A stretch of 64,000 nucleotides of DNA from Lojkania enalia (lineage: Eukaryota > Ascomycota > Dothideomycetes > Pleosporales), in NCBI GenBank assembly GCA_010094045.1, contig ML986585.1:95196-159195 (forward strand), given 5' to 3'. A program made the translations under genes and the position numbers. Position 1 is the first letter of the stretch. Each line of letters begins with the position of its first letter. A model generated the notes under the pieces. That model did no database searches. It was not told the DNA's origin and saw nothing but the letters and a program-made list of their open reading frames with translations. Shown piece by piece: positions 1 through 11,784 of this stretch.

Positions 1-1740
1 ATACCCTACCTACTTACAACGCGATGCAGCAACTACCTCAATCTCAATCAATCTATCAAGAAGGTCAGGTATTACTAGCTATCTCAGCTATTAATCAAGA
101 TCAAATTCAGAGCGTACGAAGCGCTGCAGCTACCCCCGAACGATGCTTAGAGACCGACGCGCCGGCAAACCTTTACGACGCGATTGCGAGCCTAATTTAA
201 AGAAGCTTACGAAGCTAGAAGAATCAACTATAATACAGCATATACTAGACCTATTATCTCGTGGATACCCTCCTATAATCGATAGTGTACGAGATATAGC
301 CAACTATTTACTCAGAGCTCACTCTGTAGACCAGGTTGGCAAAAACTAGCTAACAAACTTTATTAATCGCATTCCTAAGCTTAAAACATGCTTCTGTTGA
401 AAATATGACTATTAAAGAGCTCTCTGCGAGGATCCTGAAGTTATTAGTAGCTAGTTCAACCTAGTACGCAATACTAAAGCAAAGTATAGTATTACTAATA
501 ATAATATCTATAATTTCGACGAGACAGGCTTCCAGATAAGTATCGCATCTACTAGTAAGGTAGTTACTAGTGCTGAGCTATCAGCTAGTCGACTAAAATT
601 ACTGTAGCCAGGCGATCGCGAGTAGATAACAGTTATTTAGGCTATTAGCGCTCGCGGTGATACTATCCCGCCATTTATCATCTTTGCTGGCAAGCAGCAC
701 CTCTCTGCATAGTATCATGGCGATGATATACCACCTAGAGGAGCAATCGCGCTGAGTGATAGTAGATAGACAAATAATAAGCTCGCGATTAAATAGCTAG
801 AGCGTTTTAATCAGTATATAAGGTAGCGTATAGCAGGCGCTTATCGTCTGCTCTGTAAAGAGAAGGATATTATTCTATTATATATGCCGGCACATTTATC
901 GCATCTACTACAGCCTCTAGATATAGGCTGCTTCTCGCTATTGAAGAAAGCATATAGGCGCAAGATTGATGAGCTTATACGAGCTGGTATCCACCACATT
1001 ACAAAGCTCGACTTTCTACCAACCTTTCGCACAGCATATCAGCGCTCTATTACTGAGGCTAATATATGCGCAAGCTTTCGAGGTACTGGTCTAGTACTAT
1101 ATAATCCTAATATAGTACTATCAAAGCTCGATATTAAGCTTCGTACTCCATCACCACTACCAGCAGCTAGTTGCCTCTAGGAGTTAAAAATACCAACCAA
1201 CGCCGTCGAACTAGGGTCTCAAATAATGCTGATTCAAGACCGTATTGCTAGGTATTAGAATAGCTCACCTACTGCGATTAATAATTCTCTTAATTCGCTT
1301 GCTAAAGGTGCTGCGCAGATAGCTCATTTATGCATACTATTTCAGCGTCAGGTTGGTCAGCTTCAGGAAGCAAATAAGGCTCTATCGCAGCGCAAAAAGC
1401 GATCAAAAAAGGTTCTACAGAAGCAAGGTAGCCTTACTAAGGCTGAAGCTGCTGAGATAGCTGCTTAAAAGGAGGTAGATAAGCAGCTAGAGGATGAAGT
1501 ACGCGCAGGTAGGAAGCGCAGAAGAGCAGGCACGCTGCACCAGAAGCGCTGCAGCCGCTGCAGCGAGCCTAGACATAATGCTAGAACTTGTACAGTAGCA
1601 GATAAATAGGTATATCTATCCCCTATTAAATTATTATAGTAATACCTGCAGGCGTTGTCGCGATGCACGCCTCTAAATACAGAGATGGCTGATAAGGTGG
1701 GCGACTCGCTTGGGTGGGCGACTCGCTTGTGAAATACGTT
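1..1740 (+). mobile_element. Pogo/Fot1-type DNA transposon relic (dead transposase)
   Basis: Remains of a Tc1/mariner-superfamily (Pogo/Fot1) transposase, read across many stops. In order: an HTH_Tnp_Tc5/CENP-B-like DNA-binding region (about 143-400, with 'LDLLSRGYPP' and 'VGKN'), the first DDE block 'YNFDETGF' (about 507-533), a 'GDTIPPFIIFAGKQH' block (about 655-700), the C-terminal 'MPAHLSHLLQPLDIGCF' block (884-934), and a CCHC zinc knuckle C-x2-C-x4-H-x4-C near 1550-1595. Stops fall where relatives have Trp or Gln, as RIP would produce. The 'VDGHGSH' block carrying the second catalytic Asp is missing: 'GAYRLL' (about 837-853) runs almost directly into 'KDIILLYMPAH', so roughly 15 codons have been deleted. 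The left end is outside the window; the right end is probably near the 17-bp tandem repeat at 1696-1729. Non-autonomous and non-functional. Confidence 0.88.
1696..1729. repeat. Perfect 17-bp tandem duplication
   Basis: The unit ggtgggcgactcgcttg occurs twice with no spacer (1696-1712 and 1713-1729). It follows the last recognisable transposase codons by about 60 bp, so it may belong to the terminal inverted repeat of the Pogo-like element. The matching left end is not in the window, so this cannot be confirmed. Confidence 0.75.
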
Positions 1741-1927
1741 ACTAGAGGTACAAAAATCAACATACTACTATCATCTCGTATAAGTGCTTCAGTGTTATCC
1801 ATGCTTGACTCACAGTCAGGATATTAGGGTAAAAGAGGGTCTATTGTTCTGTGTCTGTCTCTGTGTGTGTTTTGATGCAAGATCAAAGAACCTGCTTTCT
1901 AATGTGCAGTCGTAACTTCCCATAGCT

Positions 1928-2485
1928 TCACAAGCAGTCGCTCTCACCTGCACGTCTACCAGACGTCTCCTTCCATAACCGTGACACAGGAGATCTCCCA
2001 GGTACGAAGCGATAGATGCATCCGTCCACCAAGTTGGAAAATCCAACATTGTTACCTCCTGCCGAGAGAGTGATGAGATCTGTATCGAAATCGACATGCT
2101 GGTTACGAATTTCTTCCGCTGTTTTACCCGCACAAGCTTTGTGGCTGAATTCGCGCTGCTCCGGATCATTGAGTTCTCTATGGAGTTGTTGCCCGTAGGC
2201 GTCGGTGAATCTTGAACATCTCCAGTTTTCCGTAAATGGACCGCCTGTATATTCTCCTGCTCCGATTCCGGATCCATAGGAGTCTCCAAGTGCTGCGTAT
2301 TTTTTGAAAAATGGTATCGTGATTCGTTTTGCCACTGCGTTGGACGTTGGTGCTGCAATACACAATGGTAGAATAAAGAAAGAAAGGAGGCTGATAGCTG
2401 TGGAGAGATGTGCTGGGGTCATTATGAGAGGCCTGGTGAAGGAATGAAAAGCTGTCGCTGTTACAGTGTGATGTAGAGCATCCAT
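1928..2485 (-). pseudogene. Secreted SGNH/GDSL-type esterase, 3'-truncated
   Basis: N-terminal half of an extracellular SGNH hydrolase, a family of serine lipases/esterases of 300-400+ aa. The best start is the internal ATG at 2422, which begins a classic signal peptide (hydrophobic 'STAISLLSFFILPLCIAAP'); the upstream Met at 2485 would put 21 polar residues ahead of it. Block I 'YAALGDSYGSG' carries the nucleophile Ser. The Cys-containing 'FSHKACAGKTAEEI' segment and the 'LSAGGNNVGF' block follow, with Asn where relatives often have Asp. After 'GCIYRF' homology stops. No exon carrying the C-terminal Asp-x-x-His catalytic block could be found before the Pogo relic, whose right end lies less than 200 bp away. 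I infer that the 3' end was lost, perhaps through transposon activity. An undetected intron is the alternative. Confidence 0.68.
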
Positions 2486-4425
2486 ATGAGAAATTTATAT
2501 AGATTGCGAAATGATCACAAGTTAAGGCCCTCATCGTCCGTTGGGGGAATTGGATATCAATTTGACCCTGAAAAATATCTCTAAGTCCGTGATTTTATTT
2601 TAGTCGAGGTAAGAGCCAGCGTTACTTATTAAAATAAGTTAGTATGCGACAAATATTTACCGGACACAGATTGCACAGCCTACAGATCAAGCTCTCTGGC
2701 CTAGTCTGCATTGGAAATTTACCTGATCAGCCGAGGACTATACGCCCTAATCTTCAAATGATAAGCGTTCATTGGCCGAAAATGGGTTAGGGTTAAAGCA
2801 GCTTACTCGCCCCCATCATCGTAGACGTGCTCACCCACGGGCATTGACGAAAATTAACTGAGCCTCTACGTACTTCCATGTCCATCCAATAAATTAGATG
2901 ACTTTATGAATATAATGAGCCAGTGAGCGCGCCATGCGAGGTGATGTAGGTTGGACTAGGCATCAAATAGTTCGACGGCGTTATGCGGATGTACTCCCCT
3001 TTGTCATAGGGTCAGATAGGCTATTATCAATTTCAGAATAGATTATTACCGTAGAATGAAACCATATTCTAATCCTACTACAAAATATACTTATCCTAAT
3101 TGAGGCATTTCGTGTCAAATCAATTCACAGTGTGCAAACGATCGCTCGATCTATTGTATCCAGAGATCAGCATCTCGGAACAGTTCGTTTCATCCAATAA
3201 ATTTGTGAAGCCTTTTAAATCCCTCTCTCTTGTTCTTCTTCAATTCCCGACATAAAACGGTACGCATACAGTTTGTTTGTTGCCTCGGAACTGAGTAATG
3301 CATCGACGTCTCTAAACGACGCACTACCAACATTGTCAACATGAATAGCATCAGCAATTCTTATGATGCACAAAAAAACTCCATAACCCTAACGCTCCAT
3401 CCCCCCAAATAATTAGGGAAAGATGTTTCGCTTTATTCTCCACAATAACCCTAATCCTAATATGCGCCATTGGCATCCCACTAGGCGCCACCCTAACCTA
3501 GAGAATGGTAAAACTAATGCCGATGAACATGTACCGATGTATATGTCACTAGATAACGGGGCATGGGAGTGATTATATGAAGCGTAAGATACTCCTCGCT
3601 TTGCCTTCACTCTTATAAGCGCCGAATATTAGACCCGCGATTAGTCAATGTTCATTATATAATTCTATGGTAAGCGCTGTATTCACGTAACATGGAAAGA
3701 ACACCTCCTTCGCTAGTCTTCTCTCCTTCCTCCATCGTCGTTTTCTTCCTAACACCTCCCTACACCTCCCTTTCTTCTCATTGACTGCTCTAACTGCAGA
3801 CGTGAGGCATTCTCTCTCCCCTTTAGCCATCATGCAACTGCTGCAGCCCTAGGCTGTCTCTAATTTTCACCCCTTCATTGACCGACGATAAGGCTACTGC
3901 GCTGTGTCCTTGGGCTGGCCTTGTCTTTGCGTTTCTCTTCAACATTTAGCGAGCGTCTCTATCCGTGCCTAGATTTTGGCCACTCCATCTGCTTCGCCTT
4001 TCCCTTCCCATACCTGAGCAGCACTTATGGAATGTACTACTCTACCTCTGAATCGCTCATTAAACAGGCCCCGATATCCTTCAATATTCAAATCATTACT
4101 ATTTCTTTAGTTTCCCTATTTTAGATGTGATAGGGATTTTGGAGAGTCTGCCGAGTACGATTTCCTACTACTATACAGCAGCAAGTTATCCGGTTGCAGG
4201 TTGTATCGGATGCCGTCGTACGATATCAAATCGCGCCGGATATCAGCTGATATATCCTTCTTTCTATGTATATAAATAAATATGGCCTGCTGGCCATCCT
4301 CAATCAAGCAGTTCAGTTCCTCATCTCCCTCCCTGAGACAAGGTTCGCCTCTCACCACATTAGAAGTCGAAGCTCCCTCCTATGCCTGCTTCTCTTAGAG
4401 ATCTTCGGCCTGCCGCGTCATTAAT
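2486..4425. other. AT-rich intergenic, no gene recognised
   Basis: Only short, non-conserved open frames. Isolated telomere-like hexamers occur (gggttagggtta at 2784-2795; taaccctaac at 3384-3393), but there is no array. Nothing else is supported. Confidence 0.6.
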
Positions 4426-4429
4426 TATA

Positions 4430-5250
4430 CGGAACGGCAACAGAACCGCCTCAGACACCCTGATAACGTCTTAAAAGGCAGATTTAAGCCGTTGTAATTT
4501 CAGCTAGACCCTTAGCTTAACAACTTTACAGGACTATATAGCTCTAGAGAAATAGTTAGCCTTGAACTATCTAAGCGTTGTTAAAAGTCTAGTTTCACTA
4601 GAAAGTTATGCCAGGCACGTATGGCTAGACTACAACCCACTGTTTAGCTATGTTAGTGGCAGTTAATGTACTCGCTTAGACTACACCGTATATTAGATTG
4701 TAGAACCTGGCTCTACACAACGGTCTGCCTGACGGCAGTGTCATATTCGGGCGCTACCAATTAGATAGAGTGCAGGGCTAGAGTAGGCTTTTAGCACAGC
4801 AGGAGTTCGTGTAGGCGCAAATCTTTCTGCATACTTCAGTCCACGCCGCTAAAAGCCTGAAGTTTAAAGCCCGAGCAAGGGTATAGGCCTAATTTTGGGT
4901 TTCGGGGTCGTTAAGGAGTTGAAAATTTGAGTTTAAATCTCCCTAATCAGCTTACTGAGCGTAGATCAAACGGAACGGAAATCTACAGGCTTGTATAATT
5001 GCTAGCGAAAAGGAGGAGGTCTACCTTATAGCACGGGCTAGTGTTGCAGTTCCTGATTTCTATGACGAGTATAAGTAGGATATCTACGCACGTCTTCATC
5101 TCCAGGAAGAAAAGCTTTATGCGAGGGCTGAGTTGCTACTAACATTTCGTAGCTATATAATTAATACAATCTCATCAATCTCATCAGTGTGTCTTCAATG
5201 CAGCTGTTAATATGCCTTCTTAGTTTTCTTAAACGTCTCAATTTACTGCT
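4430..5250 (+). pseudogene. RIP-like degenerate coding relic, unidentified
   Basis: If TAG is read as Trp/Gln, one + frame around 4490-4670 gives protein-like sequence ('LTTLQDYIALEKW', 'VVKSLVSLESYARHVW'), and further pieces appear near 5015-5160 in another frame ('EVYLIARASVAVPDFYDEYK'). The concentration of TAG stops in otherwise plausible codons resembles RIP damage, suggesting an old repeated element or duplicated gene. I do not recognise the family and the boundaries are approximate. Confidence 0.35.
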
Positions 5251-6150
5251 AATTAGTCAAAACGCCGTTCTCGGGCTTCCTAAGCCTCCGCCCATACGTC
5301 GTCGTAGACTGATCCCATTAATCTCGCTCTCTTTAATGACAAAGCTCTCCCCGGGGCTTAAAAACTAGAGTGGAAGTGATCTCATTAGGATCAGATACCG
5401 CGTGCGGCGGAAGCGCGGGAATTAGATTGCCTGCGCCAATAGCAACAAGAGATACCTGTTTGGGCGCTCTCTAATTCAATTAGATGTCTTTAGACAACAC
5501 TCAACAAACAGTGGTAATATAAGCAACTAATAATCGTAAATCTATCCGTAATAGCCATACCAAAATACTAAATCTTATTTTCACTTTTAGCACTAGCACG
5601 TGCTACCCATAGTTCACTTTATAGAGGTTTATGGCTAATGTGAGATCAAAATAAATAGCTATAATAGTCGCTAAACGTCTACTGTTTCACAATAAAGTAA
5701 TCATAAACAATGCCAGCCATGATACAAATCCGTGGCGGCCATGGATTTATAGAGATGGCGTAGAGACTTCCATCTCCATCCATAACGATCATAGGCGTGC
5801 GTGAGTGGCGCTCCGAAAATCTTCAACATTACACCGAGCGATCTGCACATGAAATCAAACGGCCCTGGAAGATGACCTCCCGAGGTCCTTATCTCGGGCG
5901 TTGATGCGTCACGGAGCATAGGCAAGTGCCCACATCCCGATGTGCAAGACAACACTCCTATCTCGCAACACCATCAATAAAGAGCCTCCTGTCTGCTTAA
6001 TTTCGGGCTATTAAGACCAGAATGTTACGACTACATTCATTTCTAGAAGCGGATGTGGTTTGAACAGCACATGCTAGTGTGTGCACTTCGTGATGCACGT
6101 AGCCGACGGCTACTCTCTTCACCTATATGCACCAACGAATATCATGTCGG
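5251..6150. other. Intergenic, nothing recognised
   Basis: Scattered short open frames only. The longest (5701-5955, minus, 84 codons) has no recognisable motif. Confidence 0.5.
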
Positions 6151-6189
6151 ATCTATCCCAGGATGAACTGGTGAAGCGGGTGCTTTTTA

Positions 6190-8082
6190 TACACTAAATA
6201 AGCTATGCAGCGTGGCCAGAGTCTTGCCTCTTCTCCTCGAGATGCTGCCTTCCCAGCCCTTTCTAGTCCAACGGCTCGTCCTTGATGAACCACGAGATAA
6301 GAAATTCCACCACAGCAGTACCAGCCACCATCCACAAGAGTCCAAAGATAGATCTCCTGTAAGCATCAATTACCCCGCCTAGTAGCTCCGCCGACGCCTC
6401 AACATGTCTTAAGAGCGGTACAAAACCAATCGCTTCTCTCACACTATGTAAGGCAACCAGCTAACCAGGTAGAGGCTGCAAGCCCGCGATGATGTCAGCG
6501 AAGACCGAGTTAAATATAGTCGATGATACGGTCAATCCTATGAGACCTCCAAAAAGGCGGAAAGAGCACAAGATCCCAGCCGCGAAACTCATGTCGTCCA
6601 CAGGCACACTAGTCTACAACGACAGGCTTAGCACGGACCAGAAGGTGCCTATGCCAATGCCGAGGATCACTTGGAAGGATTCTATCTCGGCCAAGGTGGA
6701 AGAGCGCTTCAGAAGCGTCAGGACGCCTGCCCCGACAGTCATGAAGATCCAGCCGACAACTATCACGAGGCGGTACTCGCGCATTGTCTCTGCCGCGACG
6801 GCAGCTGCGACTGCGGTGGTAATGGCTAGGAAACAGACTAGTAGAGTCAGAACTACCGTTGGCAACGGTTCTTTGAGGTATACGGCCTGGAAGAATAAGG
6901 GGACGTAGAGAGTGACGCTATAGTTGGCGAGGCCGTGAAGGAAGCTTGCGAGGAGTTTGAGAGAAGCAGTGCGATCGTTGAACATCCGATACGGTAGAAC
7001 TGGCTCGGTGGGCTTGTTTTCATAGTAGACGAATGCGACCAACGGAATGGCACCTAGTAGTAGGGAACCGAGCATTTCGTACGAAGACCATGGGAACATG
7101 GCACTGGCCTATACTACGGGCGAAGCGAATTATGTGTAGCTAGTTGTGAACAAAACGAGTCCATCCCAGTCCGGACGGCACAGCCTCACTCGCAGTGGCT
7201 GATCAATGGCCTTCAGCTTCATGAAGATAATCGCCAGAACTAGTCCGATGGCGGGTAACGGTAGGTTGATCCATTCAATCCACCTCTAGACGACATACTG
7301 GCTGAACACGCCACCAAGAATGAGTCCAAGGACGGTGCCTTCAGCATCGGAATCGAGAAGCATCTAAGGTACATTGGTCGTTCCTTTAACGTCGTGATAT
7401 CAGCCAGGATGACCTCATTGAGGACGTCTAGACCTCCAGCACCAAGGCCTTGGAGCGTCCTCCCTACAATCAGCACGGTCATGCTTTGACTCAGGCCGAA
7501 GATGATGGAGCCAACGATGAAGAAGAAGTACGAAGCGTATAAGGGCATTATGTAGCCCATGATGTTGGATACGCTAGCGTAGAGAGGCTGGACGATGACC
7601 ACGGCTAGCAAGAAGGATATGCTGGCCCAGAACCTTCGAGAGTCGTTCCATTGAGTTCGTGGACCATGGACTAGGTCAATGTAAGTATGCAAGCAAAACA
7701 TCATCCGGAAAGGGCACCTTACAGGAATCGCAACACCAAGCACAGTGGCATCGAGAGCGCAAATGAAGCCCATGCTCAGGATAGAGAGAAATTACATGCG
7801 AAATGCGAGTAGCTTCCTACACCGTCGCTCCGGCGATGTTGATTCATGAATGTCGATTTGATGGTGTCCGTCTCGTTTATGATCGCTGTTCGTAACGAGA
7901 TGTGAAATATCAGACGCTAGAGACTTTTGTCTTCCGTTCTCAAGATTCTCCATATCGCGATGAGGTTGAAAAGTATGTATTTCGGCGTGATCGGACGTCT
8001 GCGGTGGCAAAATAACTCTAGCGAAAGGACCCCAGACGCAACTGGATAGGTCGCGGTAGCGTTGTCTATTTTGGGTCAGCAT
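6190..8082 (-). pseudogene. MFS drug/toxin efflux pump (DHA type), inactivated
   Basis: Nearly full-length relic of a 12-14 TM proton antiporter of the fungal multidrug/mycotoxin efflux type. A polar N-terminus (8082-7795) precedes TM1 'FICALDATVLGVAIP'; then come 'VGRTLQGLGAGGLDVLNE' (the conserved MFS loop-2/TM4 region), 'DWDGLVLF', 'PWSSYE', 'YYENKPTEPVLPYRMF', 'GTFWSVLSL' and a C-terminal helix ending 'SWFIKDEPLD'. One intron is visible after 'AIP' (donor gtaagg near 7730). Lesions: TAA at 7792-7794 just before TM1; a 1-nt loss near 7628-7634 within 'EGFWAS'; a frame change near 7370; TAG for Trp at 7286-7288; TAA at 7130-7132; TAG at 7109-7111; more in the last 300 bp. Many are RIP-type transitions. 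It is followed by a same-strand acyltransferase pseudogene, so the two may have been neighbours in a lost metabolite locus (inference). Confidence 0.9.
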
Positions 8083-8894
8083 CGAGCACTCGGTGTAAGA
8101 TGCAACAGATCACTTCCTGGCGAAGAATTCTACGTAAAAGACAGTACTGGCTCTGCGGTACCTGAATACCCTCTGTAGTAGCGGGCCAATGGCTGCACAG
8201 ACATTACAGCCATAGTGGTCCAGGTCCAGAGTCAGGCAACCGGTACTGCAGTACGGACATACACGTACGTTAGATCGCCTTGCATTACGCTAGTGACTGT
8301 TGACGGCGCCAGTTGGGTTTGCACTACTTCTCGGGACATGTCAATCATCGAGTTCAGGATGTACAAGGCATCTCTTCCCATACTTGAGGTCTGTTTTCTG
8401 CAGGTGCATGCATTTGGTCACCACCAACCCTGCACTATGTATGCATTATCTCAAGATTTCATGCGCCAGTGGTCAATCGAGATTAAGCACTGAAAGGATT
8501 AATTATCCTTTGGGCGACACAGTACAGTCAGACCACTAGGTACGCTACATGGAGAGGCCATTGGTCAAGAAAATGCGCGGAGCTGAAAGCTCCGCTGCGC
8601 CGCACTATGCCATCGTGATTGGCACGGACTTTGAACGACGAACGATCTCGTTGGGGCGGCATACTCGCTGTAAACTCCCATGCACTGCAAGTCTTTAATT
8701 CCCGAAGAACTCTAAGTGTACTCCGCGCCTTCAGCCTTGCGGTGGCAATGCTAGTGAATCGCATTGATGTGTCACAAGCATTTATGTATGGGGAATATGC
8801 TGTTGGGCTGATTGAAACGCTTGCGTAGCGCGCATCTCTCGGACATCAATCCACGGATTTTCGCCCCTTTGCATCCACCGCGTGCGAGCTGGTG

Positions 8895-10413
8895 AGACAC
8901 AGCTAGGAGCCGATATCTTTCAGCCACCGTTCGAGATCGCCTATTATGCGCTCGCCAAGCTCTATCCTGCAACAACGCACTCCTGTCAAATACACGTGAC
9001 ACACATTTCTCTACCCTTGACTGTCATGATCGACACCGACGGCGCAGCTGAAGACGCCTTGCGCTCAAGATAGGCTCGGCTCAGCGTAACGACCAGGTCT
9101 CCTCTTTTCCGACAGTAGTGCTGCTTTCTCCATCGAGAACGCACAGATTGGTAACGAGCCAAGACAGGTATCTCATCCTGTGTATCTCGCTTTGCTGCTA
9201 GCTGTTCTAGTCTGGACATAACTTCATGATGCCTATCAAGTCGTTTCACGTGCCGGAGTCTAGTCTCGCCTGAATCTCTAGTCAGACACGAGCCGAGACG
9301 GACCAGACTACACCCATAACATCGGCTGGCAGTTTTGAATCCGAGGGCATGGCTGGCATATGAGAGCGGATTGTGTTGACTAGCTTGGGGTCGAATTCGT
9401 GATCTATAACAGACACGTAATTGCACATTAACTTTTTCAGTTGTAACCAAGGGCACTGCTTGGTGTTCGATGGCAAGATATGTCGCAGATCGTAAGGTGT
9501 TCTATTTGCAAAGCCGCTTACATCCTGAAGCGCGGTGGAAAGGGAGACTGGGCAGAGGGCTTGAACAAGGCCTGTCAGAGTGGTGTGGTGTACGCGGCAA
9601 GCACCTACTAGCTTCGTCATAAGATGGCTATCGACCGTGAAGTTGCGGAACCGGGTTTGGTAAGGGGAGGCCTGGATTGGAGCCTAGCGCGCATGCGTGT
9701 TTCCTGGCGGGAAGATGCATTCTGGTTTCAGTCCCTTCCAGAGTTCCGACAGCACGAACCCTGGCGACACAGGCCACGAAGTCAGAATGTCTGGATTCGG
9801 CGGTAACTTATCGGAAGTATCGGGCAGACCGAGAACCCACCTATCCGAGTCATTGGAAACCTCGACTATAGGCTCCTTGTCTTGGCTGGTGATTTCATTG
9901 AGGTATCGCAGCAAGTATTGATGAAAGATCTTGCCACTTGACCCATCATGGTGGGTGGTTCCAAACGTACAATACCTCTATTGACTCGGCCCCAATCTCG
10001 TGTAAGACAACCACTCTCCGGCCGGGCTGAGTCGAGAGGTTCTCATATCTAGAATCGAGCTGAGCTTGTATTGTCTCGAGGTACAGCTCCTGAAAATAGC
10101 TAGAGTCATCTAGGGTAATCCATTGAACACTGTTGCGAAGATCGAGGCGATCAAGACGAACGAAGGCAGGATTCTTGGAGTTCTCCCCTATAATACCGAT
10201 TTGGAGATGGGGCTGAGCAAGCACAACTCGGGCAAGGGCATCGCAAAATTGGGTCTTAAGAGTTGGAAGCGATTCTGAACGGGCAAGAATAGGGAGCGGG
10301 AAGTAGCGGCAGGCTACAATGGTACCTCGGTACTGGTTGAGAGTATGCATTGCTAGCTGGTAAGCCTCACTGCTCTGTATGAGAAAGCGTTGTTTGCTAT
10401 AGGTGCAGATCAA
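8895..10413 (-). pseudogene. Alcohol acetyltransferase-like (AATase, PF07247) relic
   Basis: A BAHD/condensation-fold acyltransferase relic, a family that transfers acetyl groups from acetyl-CoA to alcohols. The first part (10413-9950) is open and reads 'AMHTLNQYRGTIVACRYF' through 'SIEVLYVWNH'. At the catalytic HHxxxDG motif (about 9944-9960) the frame breaks: 'WNH' is in one frame and 'HHHDGSSGKIFHQ' in the next, so one or two bases have been lost or gained in the active site. The C-terminal half follows with 'FRNFTVDSHLMTKLV', 'TTLTGLVQALCPVSL', 'PYDLRHILP', 'MGVVWSVSARV', 'SWLVTNLCVLDG', 'EETWSLRRAEPILSA' (frame-patched) and 'ERIIGDLERWLKDIG', interrupted by a TAG at 9684-9686 and several further stops and shifts. 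A TATA-like tattta lies about 125 bp upstream. Clearly dead. Confidence 0.85.
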
Positions 10414-11342
10414 CAGTAGGTGAACAGTAAACTCACTGGCAACCTATCCCCCGCATCTTATTACCAGTATGGCTTTTCGTAGTGGCCATGATGGGGCTGT
10501 TGTGAGGTGTGAGGTGTGAAACGGGCGGCCAACGGCCCTATTTAAGGCGTGCAATGTTGGATGGTGAATGGAATTAGGGAAAATAGTGATGAATCACGAG
10601 CTGGGTGGGCATCCATGCCTCGTTATTCTGGGCTCGTGCCTATATATGCGCATCCTTCTCGCACAAGCTCTTCACAAAACTTATCAAGAGAATGTACAAC
10701 ATGCGCTGAACGCCGCTTCATAATGTCGTGAGTCATTTCTATACGCGTCCTTACATTCAGTGCCTCAGGCAGTTTGCAAGTTGCTGATCTGAGCATTCCC
10801 CTTCGTCACATGCACATCGTCGCTGCTGCTTCCGATGTCATCAGCGCCGTTCGTCGACGCCAAGTCATGCGTATTCAATTCGCTTCCAATTTCGAAAACA
10901 CTGCGACGTCTTCGAGGCTTCGGCTTGTACATGACGTGCCATTCGTTCGGACTGAATGACCCACTCCATCCGCTAGCGTAATCCACCAGCTGATGCACGG
11001 CCCCACCTAATGCGCGTTTTCGACACAACACCACATCACCTTCAAACCAACCTATCTCTATCAATAGGGGGGATATTGAGGCTGCGATTGCAGCAACCGA
11101 ATTGCTAAGCTTAGAAGAAGCTTTTAGTATAAAATATCGCCCACTAGTTTAATCTTGATCGATCTACGATCTCCGGCCGTCACCGATGCGTTACGCGCTT
11201 CACGAGCAAAAAGCACAACAACCACTGATTAGGTATTTAATTCTATATAAGAAGCTGAGCTTATGCAATATTTTAATAAGCTTTGTAGAACAGGACTACC
11301 CCTATTAAAAAGAGATAGTACAAAGCTTTGCTTTAGAAATAG
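10414..11342. other. Intergenic, no recognisable gene
   Basis: Contains a 99-codon minus-strand open frame (11064-10765) with a basic 'KPKPRRRR' patch but no recognised domain. The region becomes AT-rich towards 11342. No gene call is justified. Confidence 0.5.
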
Positions 11343-11784
11343 TGTCACGGTAACACCGCGACACCTCTCTATCTACACCGCTCCTACCATAATGCCCTGA
11401 ACCAGCTGCCAGCAACAGCTGCCAAACTTACTGCCGGCTAGAGTATGGTTGACAGTACGTTTCCTGTGAGCCCTACCGACCTCGCTAGCCCTTCCAGCGC
11501 CAGCCACCAAACTGGCTGTCGGCTAGAGCATGATTGACAATATGTTTATCAAAATATACTGTTAGCGATGAACTAGCCGCCAGCAGCGGCACGACCATGA
11601 TGGAGGAAGGTTTTGCCGACCCGGCTAGTCCGTGCAGCAGCACAGACCTAGTCCCTATAAAAACCTACACAATGTAGACATCTCTGGTCTTTACGCAACG
11701 TCTTGACATTCACACGTAGTACGTAGCAATAGAGTTGACTGCCTGAAGTGCATTTAACAAGCCGCACGTGAGCGTTCCGTGACA
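11343..11784 (+). mobile_element. Candidate solo LTR (about 442 bp)
   Basis: The segment begins tgtcacgg (11343-11350) and ends ccgtgaca (11777-11784), perfect inverted ends bracketed by the TG...CA dinucleotides usual for LTRs. A TATA box (ctataaaaa, about 11656-11664) lies about 120 bp before the 3' end, as in an LTR promoter/R region. Upstream of it are two diverged copies of a ~34-bp motif (11431 and 11516), like U3 repeats. No internal retroelement sequence lies alongside, so it would be a solo LTR. The 5-bp flanks (aatag / ggtcc) do not match, so no target-site duplication supports the exact ends. Confidence 0.5.
11431..11549 (+). repeat. Diverged direct repeat inside the candidate LTR
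   Basis: ctgccggctagagtatggtt at 11431-11450 and ctgtcggctagagcatgatt at 11516-11535, with similar sequence continuing for about 14 bases in each. Most differences are C/T or G/A transitions. Confidence 0.7.

Noticed and set aside
2784..3450. Telomere-like TTAGGG/CCCTAA motifs suggesting an internal telomere tract
   Set aside because: At most two adjacent units occur at any one place; this is expected by chance in an AT-rich region.
6489..6908. 139-codon + strand frame
   Set aside because: Antisense shadow of the MFS pseudogene, whose transmembrane motifs are on the minus strand.
8986..9456. 156-codon minus-strand frame as a separate gene
   Set aside because: It is an alternate frame running through the acyltransferase relic; the conserved blocks are found in other frames.
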